Below are positions 1-8,995 of a stretch of 24,536 bases of DNA, one piece after another. Each line of letters starts with the position of its first letter. Within the stretch, counting starts at the first letter, position 1. A program made the position numbers and the translations under genes. Under the pieces are notes generated by a model. The model did no database searches, had not been told where the DNA came from, and saw nothing but the letters and a program-made list of their open reading frames with translations. Location: the IMG/VR virus record IMGVR_UViG_3300002514_000236, positions 1 to 24,536 of that record. One strand, 5' to 3'. Origin of the DNA: a virus.

Positions 1-659
1 TTTAATTTCTCTATTATATCTGTTTTCTTTTTAGGCTGCAATTTAGCAAACCCATTTTTTGCTTTGTTTACTTTTGTTTTAGTTGGTTCTTTTACTAAAA
101 ACTCAACTAATTTTAAAAGACTTTCAAAAGACTTTTCTAACTTATTAATTCTTGCAGAAAATTCTTCATTTAATACATTTGTATCTTCCTTAGAAAATAC
201 TCTTTCAGTTATTATACTTTCGATAATCTTTTTAGCTTCTTTTTGTTGTGCCTCATTTAATGGGCTTTTGTCAAGTTCCTCTACTACTTCTTCTTCAGCT
301 TCAGCTTCAGCAATTTCTTCTGGCTCATCTTCTATTTCTTCAATCTCTGTAATTACTCCGCCTTCTGTAGTTATTATGCGGCCATCTGCTAGCTCCCAGC
401 TTCCGTCTGGTGCTGGAACTAATTCCTCATCCTGAACTAAAACAACAGCAGCGCCAACAATTACCTCAGGCTCTACTTGTGCTACTTCTCCAGTTGCTAA
501 AACTAAATCCTCAAATTTCTCTACTGGTTTAATATCAACTGCTACGCTCTCAACTTCTTCTGTAGTTTCTGTAGTTTCTGTGACTTCTGTCGTTTCTACT
601 TGTACACCTTCATTTTTAAAGATGTCTCTAATTTCTTCAAACATTTCTTTTACTTTCAT
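1..659 (-). CDS. Probable capsid scaffold-like acidic coiled-coil protein (partial, runs off left edge)
   Basis: An open frame from ATG at 659 reaches the window edge without a stop (219 codons visible). The product is very acidic and Thr/Glu-rich at first (ETTEVTETTETTEEVES), then has a short PDGSWELADGRIITTEGG segment, an acidic Glu/Ala stretch, and a C-terminal half rich in Lys, Glu and Leu that looks like coiled coil (LNEEFSARINKLEKSFESLL). Acidic, coiled-coil proteins encoded right after a prohead protease commonly act as internal scaffolds, and the PDGSYELEDG-type segment is one I recall from Bacteroidota phage head proteins. The gene lies 48 bp downstream of the XkdF-like protease, which fits a head-assembly role. 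Low-complexity codons at 551-600 form imperfect repeats. The scaffold role is inferred from position and composition; no catalytic motif is visible. Confidence 0.6.
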   Translation of the reverse strand, partial: MKVKEMFEEIRDIFKNEGVQVETTEVTETTETTEEVESVAVDIKPVEKFEDLVLATGEVAQVEPEVIVGAAVVLVQDEELVPAPDGSWELADGRIITTEGGVITEIEEIEDEPEEIAEAEAEEEVVEELDKSPLNEAQQKEAKKIIESIITERVFSKEDTNVLNEEFSARINKLEKSFESLLKLVEFLVKEPTKTKVNKAKNGFAKLQPKKKTDIIEKL

Positions 660-707
660 AATTCTGTTTTATATTTAATATATGTTTTTAATTTTAATTT
701 ATTTCCG

Positions 708-1289
708 TTAATTTTTATAATTCTTTATAACCTCTCTTATTTTAGCTACAATTCTAGTCTGTAGATTTAATTCTTTTGAACTTGAGAATATCCCCTCCAC
801 GCTAAAACCTTTAAACGTTCCATCTTTTACTTGTTGCCAAATATCTTCATTTTCAACACGCATAGAACCCCACCAACTACCGTCTGGAACTTTCTCAAAA
901 TTCTCAGGAGCTAATACACCTCTTTTTTTGTCTATTATTAAACTCTCTATAATATACACCCCATCAGCTTGGCTATCGTGCATTAAGTTTGTTTGGTTTG
1001 TTAAGCCTTCCTTCATAAACTTATTTACTATCTTTTCTATCGTGTGCTTTCTAAAGACACAATAAAAAACAGTATCGTTTCTCATTCTCAACATAGGCAA
1101 GTCTGCAATCATAAAATAACCGCTTACTATTCTTTTTTCTTCGTTCTGAATTTTAAATTTAAAGTCTTCTTTTTTGAAGGCTAAAAAATCTGATTCAATT
1201 GCTGGTGTATCGACTAAAGAAACGAACTCCACGCCCTCTTCATCATCTATTACTAGTTCTACTAATTTAATGTTTTCTTGTTTTTCCAT
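708..1289 (-). CDS. XkdF-like prohead maturation protease
   Basis: This 193-residue protein resembles the phage XkdF / head maturation serine protease family. Visible features are VSLVDTPAI near residue 23, IVSGYFMIADLPM at 54-66, a histidine in NLMHD (His104), the segment IESLIIDKKRG at 114-124, PDGSWWGSMRV at 135-145, and GTFKGFSVEGIF with Ser163. The His and Ser placement matches the expected catalytic pair of such proteases, which process scaffold and capsid N-termini inside the prohead. The length suits a stand-alone protease. It lies between the tape measure gene and the acidic scaffold-like gene, so head genes probably continue beyond the left edge. The C-terminal 25 residues are basic. 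Family assignment is by remembered motif pattern. Confidence 0.8.
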   Translation of the reverse strand: MEKQENIKLVELVIDDEEGVEFVSLVDTPAIESDFLAFKKEDFKFKIQNEEKRIVSGYFMIADLPMLRMRNDTVFYCVFRKHTIEKIVNKFMKEGLTNQTNLMHDSQADGVYIIESLIIDKKRGVLAPENFEKVPDGSWWGSMRVENEDIWQQVKDGTFKGFSVEGIFSSSKELNLQTRIVAKIREVIKNYKN

Positions 1290-1299
1290 AATTTATATT

Positions 1300-3444
1300 T
1301 TAAAATGTTGCTCTTTCTTCTATTACTTTTACTTTATTTTGTGTATTTGAAATATCGGTTTCTGTCACATAAACTTTATTTTCTTGTCCTAATATTGTGT
1401 TTGTATTTGAGACAGGATTTAAAGTTGGTACGCTCCCACCACCGCCAACTCCACCGCTAAAACCAGGAGCAGAACCTCCAGGACTTGAACTCTGAAATTG
1501 TTGTTTACTTATATTCTTAACATTAGCTAAGCCACCAGCTACTGCTATTGCTGCCATTATTCCAGGATATGCTGGAAAACCAATAGTTATAGGATTAAGT
1601 GCTGCACTTGCAAAAGCAGCTTGTGCTCCTTGGTAAGTAGAAATTAATGCTTGTGCTATTTGCAACTTTTTATTAATCTCGAACGCTCTTTTTTGGCTCT
1701 TTTCATTATCTTTAGCAAAAGCGGTTGTAATATTCATTAAAGCATCTATGCTTCCCATAGCCATATCTACCTTTGCTTGTGTTATTTCTTGTTCTTTTGC
1801 TAAATCTGCTTTTCTATCTTCCTCTTTTTTTTGTTTTAGTGCATCATCAATTTCTTTTTGTTTATCTGTATAGGTTTTATTTATAGCAGCTATATCTGCT
1901 GCTTGTTGTTCTGTTAATGCTTTTTCAAGTTCTGCGTTTCCATTTGCTAACTCAAATTTCTTTTCATATTGTAGAACTAAATCATTAATTTCATTTTCTT
2001 GTGCTGTATTTCTTAATTTCTGAAGTAATTGAAATTGCGCCTCTTCGTTATTTACTTCTTCTTTTTTAGTTTCTTTTTTTACTTCTTTTATTTCCGTTGA
2101 AGATTCCTTTTCTATTTTAACTTTTTTCTTTGCTACTTTTTTAAGTCTTTCAGTTTCTGCTGTTGCTTCTTCTTCTCCTACTGCTCCAAGTTCTTTTAAA
2201 GCGTCAATTTCTTTTTGTAGTGCAGCTTCTACATTATCTAAGGCTGTTACTTGCTTTTGATTTACTACTATTGAATTCGCTGTTCTATAATTTGCTTGTT
2301 CTTGAGCAGTCTGCCCTAACCCTAACGCAGCTATTTTATCTCTAAATGCTACATTTGCTCCAGTTTGTGCGTCTGTTTGTGCTTGTATTATTTTCTTAAA
2401 TTCTTCTGCCCTTAATTGTGCTACTGCTTCTTGTTTAGCCTTTAATAATAGTAGTTTAGTATTTAATTCAAGTGCTTTGTTTATTTCTTCAATAGAATTT
2501 TTTTCTGCATCTACATTACTTAATAAATTAGGATATTCTTTTTGTAATTCTTTTACAGCTTTGTTTTTTTCCTCTCTGCTTATTGTTTCATCATTTAAGA
2601 CTTTTTGCAATTTATCAGCAGCAGATAATTCTGAAGATATGCTTTCTATTGCTTTTGTTGATGCTTCATTATATGCTTTTTGTTCCGATGTAGCACTACT
2701 TAAAGCTGCTGTAATATCATCCCACTTAGCAATTAAAGTTCCTATCAATACAACTAAAGCACCTATTCCTGTAGCTATTAATGCAGCTCTCATATTTTTA
2801 AAACTCTTAGTCGTTACATCTGTAGAACGCCCTAACATTTTTTGTGCTGCTGTTGTTGCTTTTGTTAATATTAATCCAGCTTTTTCTGCTGTATTTTTTG
2901 CTACTAATACTATTGTGCTTTCTTTTTCTAAGTTTTTTCTTAGAGTTTCAACTGCCATTAATAAAGACATAGCGCCCTGTAGCTTAACCATAGTTTCCCT
3001 AAGTTCTTCACTTTCTCCACCAGCTAAAGCCATAACACCCTGAAAACCAGCAAACCCAGCTACCATAGTAGAGCCAATATCTAGTACTGCTTTAAGTTTT
3101 ACTCCATCATTGGCCAGTCTATTAACTTCATTTTGAATATCAATATACTTATCTTTTAATGCTGCTGCTTTTTGTATAGCTTGTTTTCCTAGAGGCGAAG
3201 TTCTCCCAGCTTCTAATGCAATGGCCTGATACTGTTGTATCTGCTTATTCATAGCCCTTATATTTACAGGACTTTCTTTAATCTCTTTATTTAAAGCGTC
3301 AAATTGTTGGTCTAGTGTTTGCGTATCTTTGGCTACTCCCTTAGTCGTTTGCCCTACTTTTTTAGTTGCCTTTTCTAACTGTCCTAAACTGCTTACCGCT
3401 TCGCCTGTATTTATATCTACTTGTAATGCTATTCTTTCCGCCAT
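1300..3444 (-). CDS. Tail tape measure protein
   Basis: This 714-residue protein has tape measure architecture: a coiled-coil N-terminus with many Gln/Lys heptads, a hydrophobic helix around residues 125-145, a strong membrane-like segment near 220-240 (ALIATGIGALVVLIGTLIAKW), and a long Lys/Glu/Ala/Gln coiled coil to about residue 610. It ends with a small-residue region (GGSAPGFSGGVGGGGS) and a Thr/Asn-rich tail. In siphophages and myophages this protein sets tail length and enters the cell envelope during DNA injection. It follows the large tail protein gene by only 3 bp and precedes the protease gene, consistent with one late operon. About 700 residues suggests a medium-length tail. I see no lytic domain in it. 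Confidence 0.85.
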   Translation of the reverse strand: MAERIALQVDINTGEAVSSLGQLEKATKKVGQTTKGVAKDTQTLDQQFDALNKEIKESPVNIRAMNKQIQQYQAIALEAGRTSPLGKQAIQKAAALKDKYIDIQNEVNRLANDGVKLKAVLDIGSTMVAGFAGFQGVMALAGGESEELRETMVKLQGAMSLLMAVETLRKNLEKESTIVLVAKNTAEKAGLILTKATTAAQKMLGRSTDVTTKSFKNMRAALIATGIGALVVLIGTLIAKWDDITAALSSATSEQKAYNEASTKAIESISSELSAADKLQKVLNDETISREEKNKAVKELQKEYPNLLSNVDAEKNSIEEINKALELNTKLLLLKAKQEAVAQLRAEEFKKIIQAQTDAQTGANVAFRDKIAALGLGQTAQEQANYRTANSIVVNQKQVTALDNVEAALQKEIDALKELGAVGEEEATAETERLKKVAKKKVKIEKESSTEIKEVKKETKKEEVNNEEAQFQLLQKLRNTAQENEINDLVLQYEKKFELANGNAELEKALTEQQAADIAAINKTYTDKQKEIDDALKQKKEEDRKADLAKEQEITQAKVDMAMGSIDALMNITTAFAKDNEKSQKRAFEINKKLQIAQALISTYQGAQAAFASAALNPITIGFPAYPGIMAAIAVAGGLANVKNISKQQFQSSSPGGSAPGFSGGVGGGGSVPTLNPVSNTNTILGQENKVYVTETDISNTQNKVKVIEERATF

Positions 3445-3447
3445 TGT

Positions 3448-6411
3448 TTAATTTTTACTTATTATTTGGTAATCCACGCCGTCAAATCTAATACTGAAAC
3501 TGTCATATAAGTTAGATGTTGCTTTATTTGCTGCTCCGTCTATTCTAGGAGTTCCTGATGCTGTTGTTATATTTAAAGTATTTGAAGCCTCTATTAATTT
3601 AATGTCAAATGTCTGTCCTATCTCTGTAGTATCTGGCAAATATAATTCTATGTTCCCCCCTGATGTATCTACTAAATACGTCAATATTTCTTCTGTTGCT
3701 GTGTATGGGCTTGTAGATACTTCTATTAGACTACCAGAGCCAAGTATAGAATTATTAACAACTGTTGTATTGCTTTGACTTATAATTAAACCGTTTGTAT
3801 TTATAAGATTAACATTTGAAACTCCAGACTTAATTACATTATCATCTCCTTGTATAGTTACGTTTAAAGCGTTGCTATAAACTTTATTTGAATTTCCTTT
3901 AATATCTACATTCGTGGCGCTTCTACTTATATAATTATTATCTCCACTTACAGTATGATTTCTATTGCCTTGACTGTTTCCATTATGTAGCCTCGCACTT
4001 GCTTGGCTAAATGTAGGACTTGCTTCTGCGCCTATCTTTATATCTACCGCCCCATTAATTAAAGTATCTGTAGGCACAAATATTTCAGCATCTTTAATCT
4101 TTAAAAATTCGCACATAGTTAATTCAGAAGGATTATAGTTTTCTATTTTGTTTAATCTGAAATAAGCATTGTTAAATCTAAATTGTTTTCTGAAACTAAT
4201 ATTTTTAATATCTGAGGGCGTTAACCTAAAATAACCTCTTACTATTTTTGAATTTACATCTGTAATTTCTTCTATAAACTTTTTATGATATTTATTGAAA
4301 AGATTGTTATTACTTATCGTAATAGAATTATTAAACACATCAGCCCAGTAAATTTCCCTTGTAAGCCCAAAACCTATATCTTCAGTTGGTGTATAAGGGT
4401 CGTTATACATTCCAGCATAAGGATAAGTAGTTCGTAAATCAAATACACCAGAATTATCTGTATAATCCCAGCATTGTTGGGTATTTTTTAGTCCGCTCCA
4501 TTGTAAAATTCTTATATTACTTTCTGTTCTTTGAACTCCATTTTTATCATCATATTTTATTATAGTAGGAATAACTCTATCATACCACGCTTGTCCTACG
4601 CTTGGAGTTGGTGAAAATATTATTTCAGTTTTAAATTCATTCTTTATAAAATCATTTGTTATGCCATATTTTCTTTGTCCATAAATTTCGCTCCAAGTTT
4701 CTTCATAGAGTTTGTTATAATAATCTTTGTCTTGCTTATAGGTATATAAATAATCTTTACTATCTAATGCTCCCATAGGTAAGTAAGTAACTTCTTTTGA
4801 ATTATCTAACTTTTGCGTCCAGTCTACTATATCATTTGTAAAAAAGTCATCTCTAGGCTCAATTAATAAATTCTTATCATTTTGCCCATCTGATTGAACG
4901 TACAAATTAAACATCTTTACTAAAGACATAAAATAATCTCTTTGCTTTACTTTCAAAGGTATGCTACTTGACATATCAATAGTGTTACCGTCAGTATATC
5001 CACTATTTACTACGCTGTTTTTAAAATAACCATCTAATATGTTTAATTTATAGCCATTTACTGGACCATTTCTAAGAACTCCAGCAGAAACATACCAACA
5101 AGGAGAACCATAACTATATCCAAAAGCCGTTTCTTTTCTTACTGCGTATTTTATTTCTAGCTTAATTTGCTCATTAGCACTTAAATATATATTACTTACA
5201 TTAATATTATATTTATTACAAATAGAATTATTATTATTTCCTAACGATGTTATATCTGTTGTATTAGAACCCCCTGTAATTGCCATATATATATAATCCT
5301 GTGACGGTGTTGTAGGTGCTGCTAAAGTTGTTACTGTAGCAGAAGGTGCTACTGAAGCATTGTATTTAGATACACCAAACGAAACTTGGTCTAAAGTATT
5401 TATAAATACACCTCCACTTGTATATTTATTTATTTCAATATATCCTTGTATATAACCTAATAATGTGTAACTTGCTGCTGGGGTGCTTGGTGCTGTAAAT
5501 TCGCCCTGTAGTTGTAGCATAGCTTCAATATTATAAAAGCCGTTTTGATTCGGTGTATATATGCCTGTTACTATACTATGTATATTGCTAGTATCATATA
5601 CTTCTACTATATTATTTATAATATCATCATCATACGAAGTATTATCATTATATTCTAAAGCGTATAATTCTGGCACTCCTGTCGCTTGAATTTCAGGAGT
5701 ATTTGCATTAAAAATTCTATTATTAATTACTGTTTCTGTAAGTGCAAAATTCTTAGAAGAAAATGGTATTATTAAATTCTCAAAATATTGACTATCAAAA
5801 AAGTCGCTATCGTAAGTATAACCAGCATCAGCAAATATTTCATCTATGTATTTCTTTGCTGTTATTGCTGGAAATAAATCTTCTACATCCCACTGCTCAC
5901 TAAAACCTTGTCCTCCGTAGTTAATATCATAGTTAATCATAGGGTAAACATAATCAGTAGTAAGTGGATAATTCCACGTAGCTACCTGAGTTGCTTTATC
6001 GTATGTATGATTTAATGAACTCATATCTAAATCTGTTAGTTCTTTATTTCCTAACTCATTTATAAAATTACCTACCCTACCAATTATAGTAACTTCATAG
6101 CTTATTAATTCGTCTATTATTTTAATTTCTTTTAACTGTAAATAACCGTCTATAATAGTTTCTCCGTTAACTAAATATAAAACATCAGTTTTTAAATTAG
6201 GGTTAAATGTTTGCAAGTCTATATTTACCTCAAAAATATGCTCAAATAATTTATTTATTTTTTTACTTCCAGGCAACGAAATACTTTTTGAGTAGTCGCT
6301 TTTTCTTTTATCAGGGTTTTTAATATCTGAAATATTAAATGTTAAATTAGGCTCTAAACTTCCTAATAATTCCACCCTTTCGTTTCCTATGTATAATTCT
6401 TCTTTAACCAC
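3448..6411 (-). CDS. Large tail tip / baseplate protein with C-terminal adhesin-like repeats
   Basis: This 987-residue protein starts with a domain common in Bacteroidota phage tail genes (MVKEELYIGNERVELLG..., with a KRKSDYSKSISLPGSKKIN segment), rich in beta-strand patterns. From about residue 819 to 889 it has short Asn/Ser/Val repeats such as SGDNNYISRSATNVDIKGNS and IQGDDNVIKSG, typical of a beta-helix or head-type adhesin. The last 100 residues (ILTYLVDTSGGNIELYLPD ... RIDGA ... FDGVDYQII) resemble C-terminal domains of phage fibres. I infer a protein that joins the tail tip and contributes to receptor binding. The start overlaps the previous gene by 8 bp. No enzymatic site was recognised, so it may be purely structural. 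Confidence 0.7.
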   Translation of the reverse strand: MVKEELYIGNERVELLGSLEPNLTFNISDIKNPDKRKSDYSKSISLPGSKKINKLFEHIFEVNIDLQTFNPNLKTDVLYLVNGETIIDGYLQLKEIKIIDELISYEVTIIGRVGNFINELGNKELTDLDMSSLNHTYDKATQVATWNYPLTTDYVYPMINYDINYGGQGFSEQWDVEDLFPAITAKKYIDEIFADAGYTYDSDFFDSQYFENLIIPFSSKNFALTETVINNRIFNANTPEIQATGVPELYALEYNDNTSYDDDIINNIVEVYDTSNIHSIVTGIYTPNQNGFYNIEAMLQLQGEFTAPSTPAASYTLLGYIQGYIEINKYTSGGVFINTLDQVSFGVSKYNASVAPSATVTTLAAPTTPSQDYIYMAITGGSNTTDITSLGNNNNSICNKYNINVSNIYLSANEQIKLEIKYAVRKETAFGYSYGSPCWYVSAGVLRNGPVNGYKLNILDGYFKNSVVNSGYTDGNTIDMSSSIPLKVKQRDYFMSLVKMFNLYVQSDGQNDKNLLIEPRDDFFTNDIVDWTQKLDNSKEVTYLPMGALDSKDYLYTYKQDKDYYNKLYEETWSEIYGQRKYGITNDFIKNEFKTEIIFSPTPSVGQAWYDRVIPTIIKYDDKNGVQRTESNIRILQWSGLKNTQQCWDYTDNSGVFDLRTTYPYAGMYNDPYTPTEDIGFGLTREIYWADVFNNSITISNNNLFNKYHKKFIEEITDVNSKIVRGYFRLTPSDIKNISFRKQFRFNNAYFRLNKIENYNPSELTMCEFLKIKDAEIFVPTDTLINGAVDIKIGAEASPTFSQASARLHNGNSQGNRNHTVSGDNNYISRSATNVDIKGNSNKVYSNALNVTIQGDDNVIKSGVSNVNLINTNGLIISQSNTTVVNNSILGSGSLIEVSTSPYTATEEILTYLVDTSGGNIELYLPDTTEIGQTFDIKLIEASNTLNITTASGTPRIDGAANKATSNLYDSFSIRFDGVDYQIISKN

Positions 6412-7663
6412 GTTGTCTATAGTTATCTATTCCTAATTCAAGTTCTATTTCTAAATTAAATACACTATCTGTGTCAGCTCTTTTTTCCTCCCAGTCTGAA
6501 CTAATATTTTGTATTGCAATTCTTTCTCCATTCTCCCATAAATAAATCTCTGGGCTTTCTATTAATTCTAATAACCAGTTATAAACGTCTACACTTAAAT
6601 TGTCAGAGTTTAATTTAATCTTTGGGCTTGATTTAGTATAATACTGAGTTTTAACTTTATCTTGAAGTGAATAATCTATTACACCACTTACCATATTATC
6701 AGCATTTTGTTTATAAAACTTTCTTTCTATTGTTTCTGATTTTCTTGAAACCTTAGTAAAATTAAATGTATCAAAACCCCCTAAACTATTTAAAAACTCC
6801 AGTCTTCTTACTTCATATCTACATTCAGAGACCAAATCAAAGTGTAAAGATTCACTTGCTATATTTACGCCGTTCCATAAATCAATATAATAGTAAGCAC
6901 AATTTGATGGTATTATAGGCTGCGCTATACTTACGGCAGCAGGGTCTATGTTATTTAAACTATCAGGGCTTGAAGGTATAAGAATCATCTTATCAGCATT
7001 AATAGCTGCAGTAACATCAACATTAGCAATTAAAACTCCTGAACTGTCATAAGTCCATACTTCAAAATGTGTAATTGCTTCGCCTGTTTCTGTTAAAAAA
7101 TAAGTAAAGCCTTTGTCAGTTAATTCTACCTTTTGCGTATTAGTGTCTGGAGGTCTTACCCCCTTTGGCATATTAGTTAAAAACTTTCTTGTAATTGCGT
7201 TTACTGTAAAATCTTGGTACTTGTTATTAGCTTGATAGTCTACAAAATTTAAAGCATCTCTATAATTAGGTAAACAGCCATTAAAAGTTATTAATGTAGT
7301 ATCATAAGCTGGTGTCATAAATACAGTTAATACTCCTAACACTTCATATTCCTCTCCAAATTTTATAGTAAATTCTTTATATGAGTTATTACAGTCTTCA
7401 AATGCTACGCCTGTAGCTGCTGTGTTTATAGTTCCTAGATTCTTAGTTAGATAGCTTTCCATTATTCCTTGTACATCTGCTCTACCATATAACAAAGGGT
7501 CTGCTGGTATTTTTAACGTTCCTATCTTTGTAGCTCCATCATATACTTCTACTATGTACTTAAACCTATCTTCAGATGTTTTATTTGAAGTTGCCACGTA
7601 CTCAATAGGATTATAAACCGTTCTATAATCTTGAGGTTCGTATGTTATTCCTGTTATTGCCAT
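6404..7663 (-). CDS. Conserved tail protein, possibly distal-tail-like
   Basis: This 419-residue protein is predominantly beta-type with no membrane segment or catalytic motif. It begins MAITGITYEPQDYRTVYNPI and contains RRLEFLNSLGGFDTFNFTK near residue 287, a pattern I recall from tail proteins of Bacteroides and flavobacterial phages. It ends in an acidic segment (FNLEIELELG). The gene shares its start with the stop of the preceding gene at 7663 and overlaps the tail-tip gene by 8 bp, so the products are probably made together. Position upstream of the tail-tip gene in the transcribed order suggests a tail-end or distal-tail component. The function is inferred from synteny. Confidence 0.6.
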   Translation of the reverse strand: MAITGITYEPQDYRTVYNPIEYVATSNKTSEDRFKYIVEVYDGATKIGTLKIPADPLLYGRADVQGIMESYLTKNLGTINTAATGVAFEDCNNSYKEFTIKFGEEYEVLGVLTVFMTPAYDTTLITFNGCLPNYRDALNFVDYQANNKYQDFTVNAITRKFLTNMPKGVRPPDTNTQKVELTDKGFTYFLTETGEAITHFEVWTYDSSGVLIANVDVTAAINADKMILIPSSPDSLNNIDPAAVSIAQPIIPSNCAYYYIDLWNGVNIASESLHFDLVSECRYEVRRLEFLNSLGGFDTFNFTKVSRKSETIERKFYKQNADNMVSGVIDYSLQDKVKTQYYTKSSPKIKLNSDNLSVDVYNWLLELIESPEIYLWENGERIAIQNISSDWEEKRADTDSVFNLEIELELGIDNYRQRG

Positions 7664-8208
7664 TATTTTATAATTTTTTTAATCTCATTTAATATGCCTA
7701 ATTTTCCAGCGCTTTTTAAATCTTGTATTAATAAGCTGTGTATTTCTCCATTCTTTACATCTTCTACAACTTTATCAAAGTAACCTTTCTTTTTAATTCC
7801 TTTTTTAAATATTGATTTACTTACAGCCCATTCGTTTAAGCCTTTTCTATGACTCCACTCTTTTAATGCACTTGCTGGAGGTTGTTTGTCTTTATATGAA
7901 TAAGGACTATCAGGCGCTCTTTCTGAACTCTCAGCACCTCTTACTCCTTTATTTATATAATCATAATAATCAGCTAAATATAATTCTGTTGCAAAACTTT
8001 CTCCAAATATCTTAGTATTAAATTTTACGGATTGTCTTAAATTTCCAGAAGTATCTTTTATTGTATCTATTTGCTTTAATGTTTCATCCTTAAGCCTTAT
8101 ACCTAAATTATTCATTACATCTCCTAAGGAGCTGCATTTATCAACTATACCCTCTGTTCCTGTAGCGTGAAATTCTGTAAAAGCATTATGTAAATAATTA
8201 TCTGCCAA
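7663..8208 (-). CDS. Putative tail completion / neck protein, TTG start
   Basis: This 181-residue, mostly charged and partly helical protein contains LRQSVKFNTKIFGESFATELY followed by LADYYDYINKGVRG and ends with repeated basic residues (GILNEIKKIIK). The pattern of a strand-rich core containing YINKGVRG and a C-terminal helix recalls HK97 gp10-like or tail-completion proteins, but this is weak. The frame has a TAG three codons upstream, so translation must begin at or after 8208. The only early start is TTG at 8208, which overlaps the stop of the chaperone extension (8198); the next Met is at residue 32. Reinitiation after the upstream stop is likely. The product should function at the tail-head junction or in tail maturation. 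Confidence 0.55.
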   Translation of the reverse strand: MADNYLHNAFTEFHATGTEGIVDKCSSLGDVMNNLGIRLKDETLKQIDTIKDTSGNLRQSVKFNTKIFGESFATELYLADYYDYINKGVRGAESSERAPDSPYSYKDKQPPASALKEWSHRKGLNEWAVSKSIFKKGIKKKGYFDKVVEDVKNGEIHSLLIQDLKSAGKLGILNEIKKIIK

Positions 8209-8967
8209 TTTTCTCTAATTCTATTTTTTCTTTTCTTTGTTTATCTTTATAATATGAACATATATTCAAGCCGTGAATTACGTTCCACTTTGTGACAATT
8301 TCCCATTTATCAACTCTTGAATTCGTCAAAGAATCAATTATACACCACCAGCCCCACCTGTCGCTAAATCCATCTCCACTTCCTTTGTTATCTTCTCCGC
8401 TCGAGTTATCAAAGAAGTTTGTATATTTGTCATTAAGTCCTTTGAGTGATTGCAAAAAAAAACCGCCAAAGGATAAGCATCTTGTATACTCATTTTATCT
8501 CTAAATAGTTTTACTGTTTCTTGTAATAACTTGCTTGTCATTTTCTTTTCCTTCCATTTGCCAAACTTCTTTTCTACTGGTCTGCAAATACTCGCTAATA
8601 TTTTATCTAAGTTTTCTATTACTGCATTTTCATTTTTAGAATTTAATGTTTCCATAGCGTTAATATACTCCCCAAATAAAAGATTTTCTGCATTAAGTTT
8701 AAACTCATAATAGTTACCATCTAACTTTATTCTTTTACTTTCTAATTTAGTTGGTATCTCTGTAAACAAAAAAGCCATCTTTTTAATAAGTTTATGATAA
8801 TCAGTTAGTTGTATTTCTTTTATTTCTTCCCTTTTCTTACCTGTCAATACACATAGAATATTTATAACTCTTGTTATATCTTCTTGTTCAGTTTCTAATA
8901 CAGGAACTAATTTAATATAAGTGTCAATATTTATATCCTTCCAGCTTGTTGGTATTGTTACGTCCAT
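8198..8967 (-). CDS. Tail assembly chaperone, -1 frameshift fusion (GT-like)
   Basis: Reading from ATG 8967 to the T9 run, then slipping back one base at 8455, joins two open frames to give a protein of about 256 residues. The first 171 residues are shared with the short product. The extension has the segment RWGWWCIIDSLTNSRVDKW and a charged tail DKQRKEKIELEKIG ending at 8198. This is the layout of lambda G/GT: a short abundant product and a rarer extended one that guide tape measure and tail tube assembly. The -1 frame has no convincing start of its own; it opens at TTG inside the T-run. A conserved WGW motif in the extension fits what I recall of Bacteroidota tail chaperones. The fusion itself is inferred, not observed. 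Confidence 0.7.
8338..8967 (-). CDS. Tail assembly chaperone, short product (G-like)
   Basis: This 209-residue product starts at ATG 8967 (MDVTIPTSWKDINIDTYIK). A longer frame from TTG at 9033 overlaps the terminase by 38 bp and is less likely. The body is helical and charged (ITRVINILCVLTGKKREEI; LQLTDYHKLI-type segments), with no catalytic motif. It ends EVEMDLATGGAGGV at 8338, after reading straight through the T9 run at 8454-8462 as Val-Phe-Phe-Cys. It follows the large terminase by 28 bp and precedes tail genes. Tail assembly chaperones of this size usually precede the tape measure gene; here three tail genes lie between them. Identification depends on the frameshift arrangement and position. 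Confidence 0.7.
   Translation of the reverse strand: MDVTIPTSWKDINIDTYIKLVPVLETEQEDITRVINILCVLTGKKREEIKEIQLTDYHKLIKKMAFLFTEIPTKLESKRIKLDGNYYEFKLNAENLLFGEYINAMETLNSKNENAVIENLDKILASICRPVEKKFGKWKEKKMTSKLLQETVKLFRDKMSIQDAYPLAVFFCNHSKDLMTNIQTSLITRAEKITKEVEMDLATGGAGGV
8438..8473 (-). promoter_or_regulatory. Programmed -1 frameshift site: T9 slippery run inside a 7-bp inverted repeat
   Basis: On the coding strand nine T residues (8462 to 8454) follow GCGG and precede GCAATC. Frame 0 reads GTT TTT TTT TGC, so a T TTT TTT heptamer is in the correct register for tandem -1 slippage into TTG CAA. TCCTTTG (coding 8473-8467) and CAAAGGA (8444-8438) form a perfect 7-bp inverted repeat around it. The two reading frames then overlap for 118 nt, both looking like protein. 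Confidence 0.7.
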
Positions 8968-8995
8968 AATTAATATATGTTTTTTATTTGGGTTT

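Noticed and set aside
64-435. Plus-strand open frame of 123 codons
   Set aside because: It is antisense to the scaffold-like gene; its Ser/Ile/Leu-rich product mirrors Glu/Lys codons on the true strand.
2477-3043. Plus-strand frame of 188 codons within the tape measure gene
   Set aside because: It lies opposite a well-supported tape measure protein and has a composition expected from the complement of Lys/Glu/Ala codons.
8198-8455. 85-residue ORF as an independent gene
   Set aside because: Its only start is TTG inside the T9 run and no leader is present; it is better explained as the -1 frameshift extension of the chaperone.
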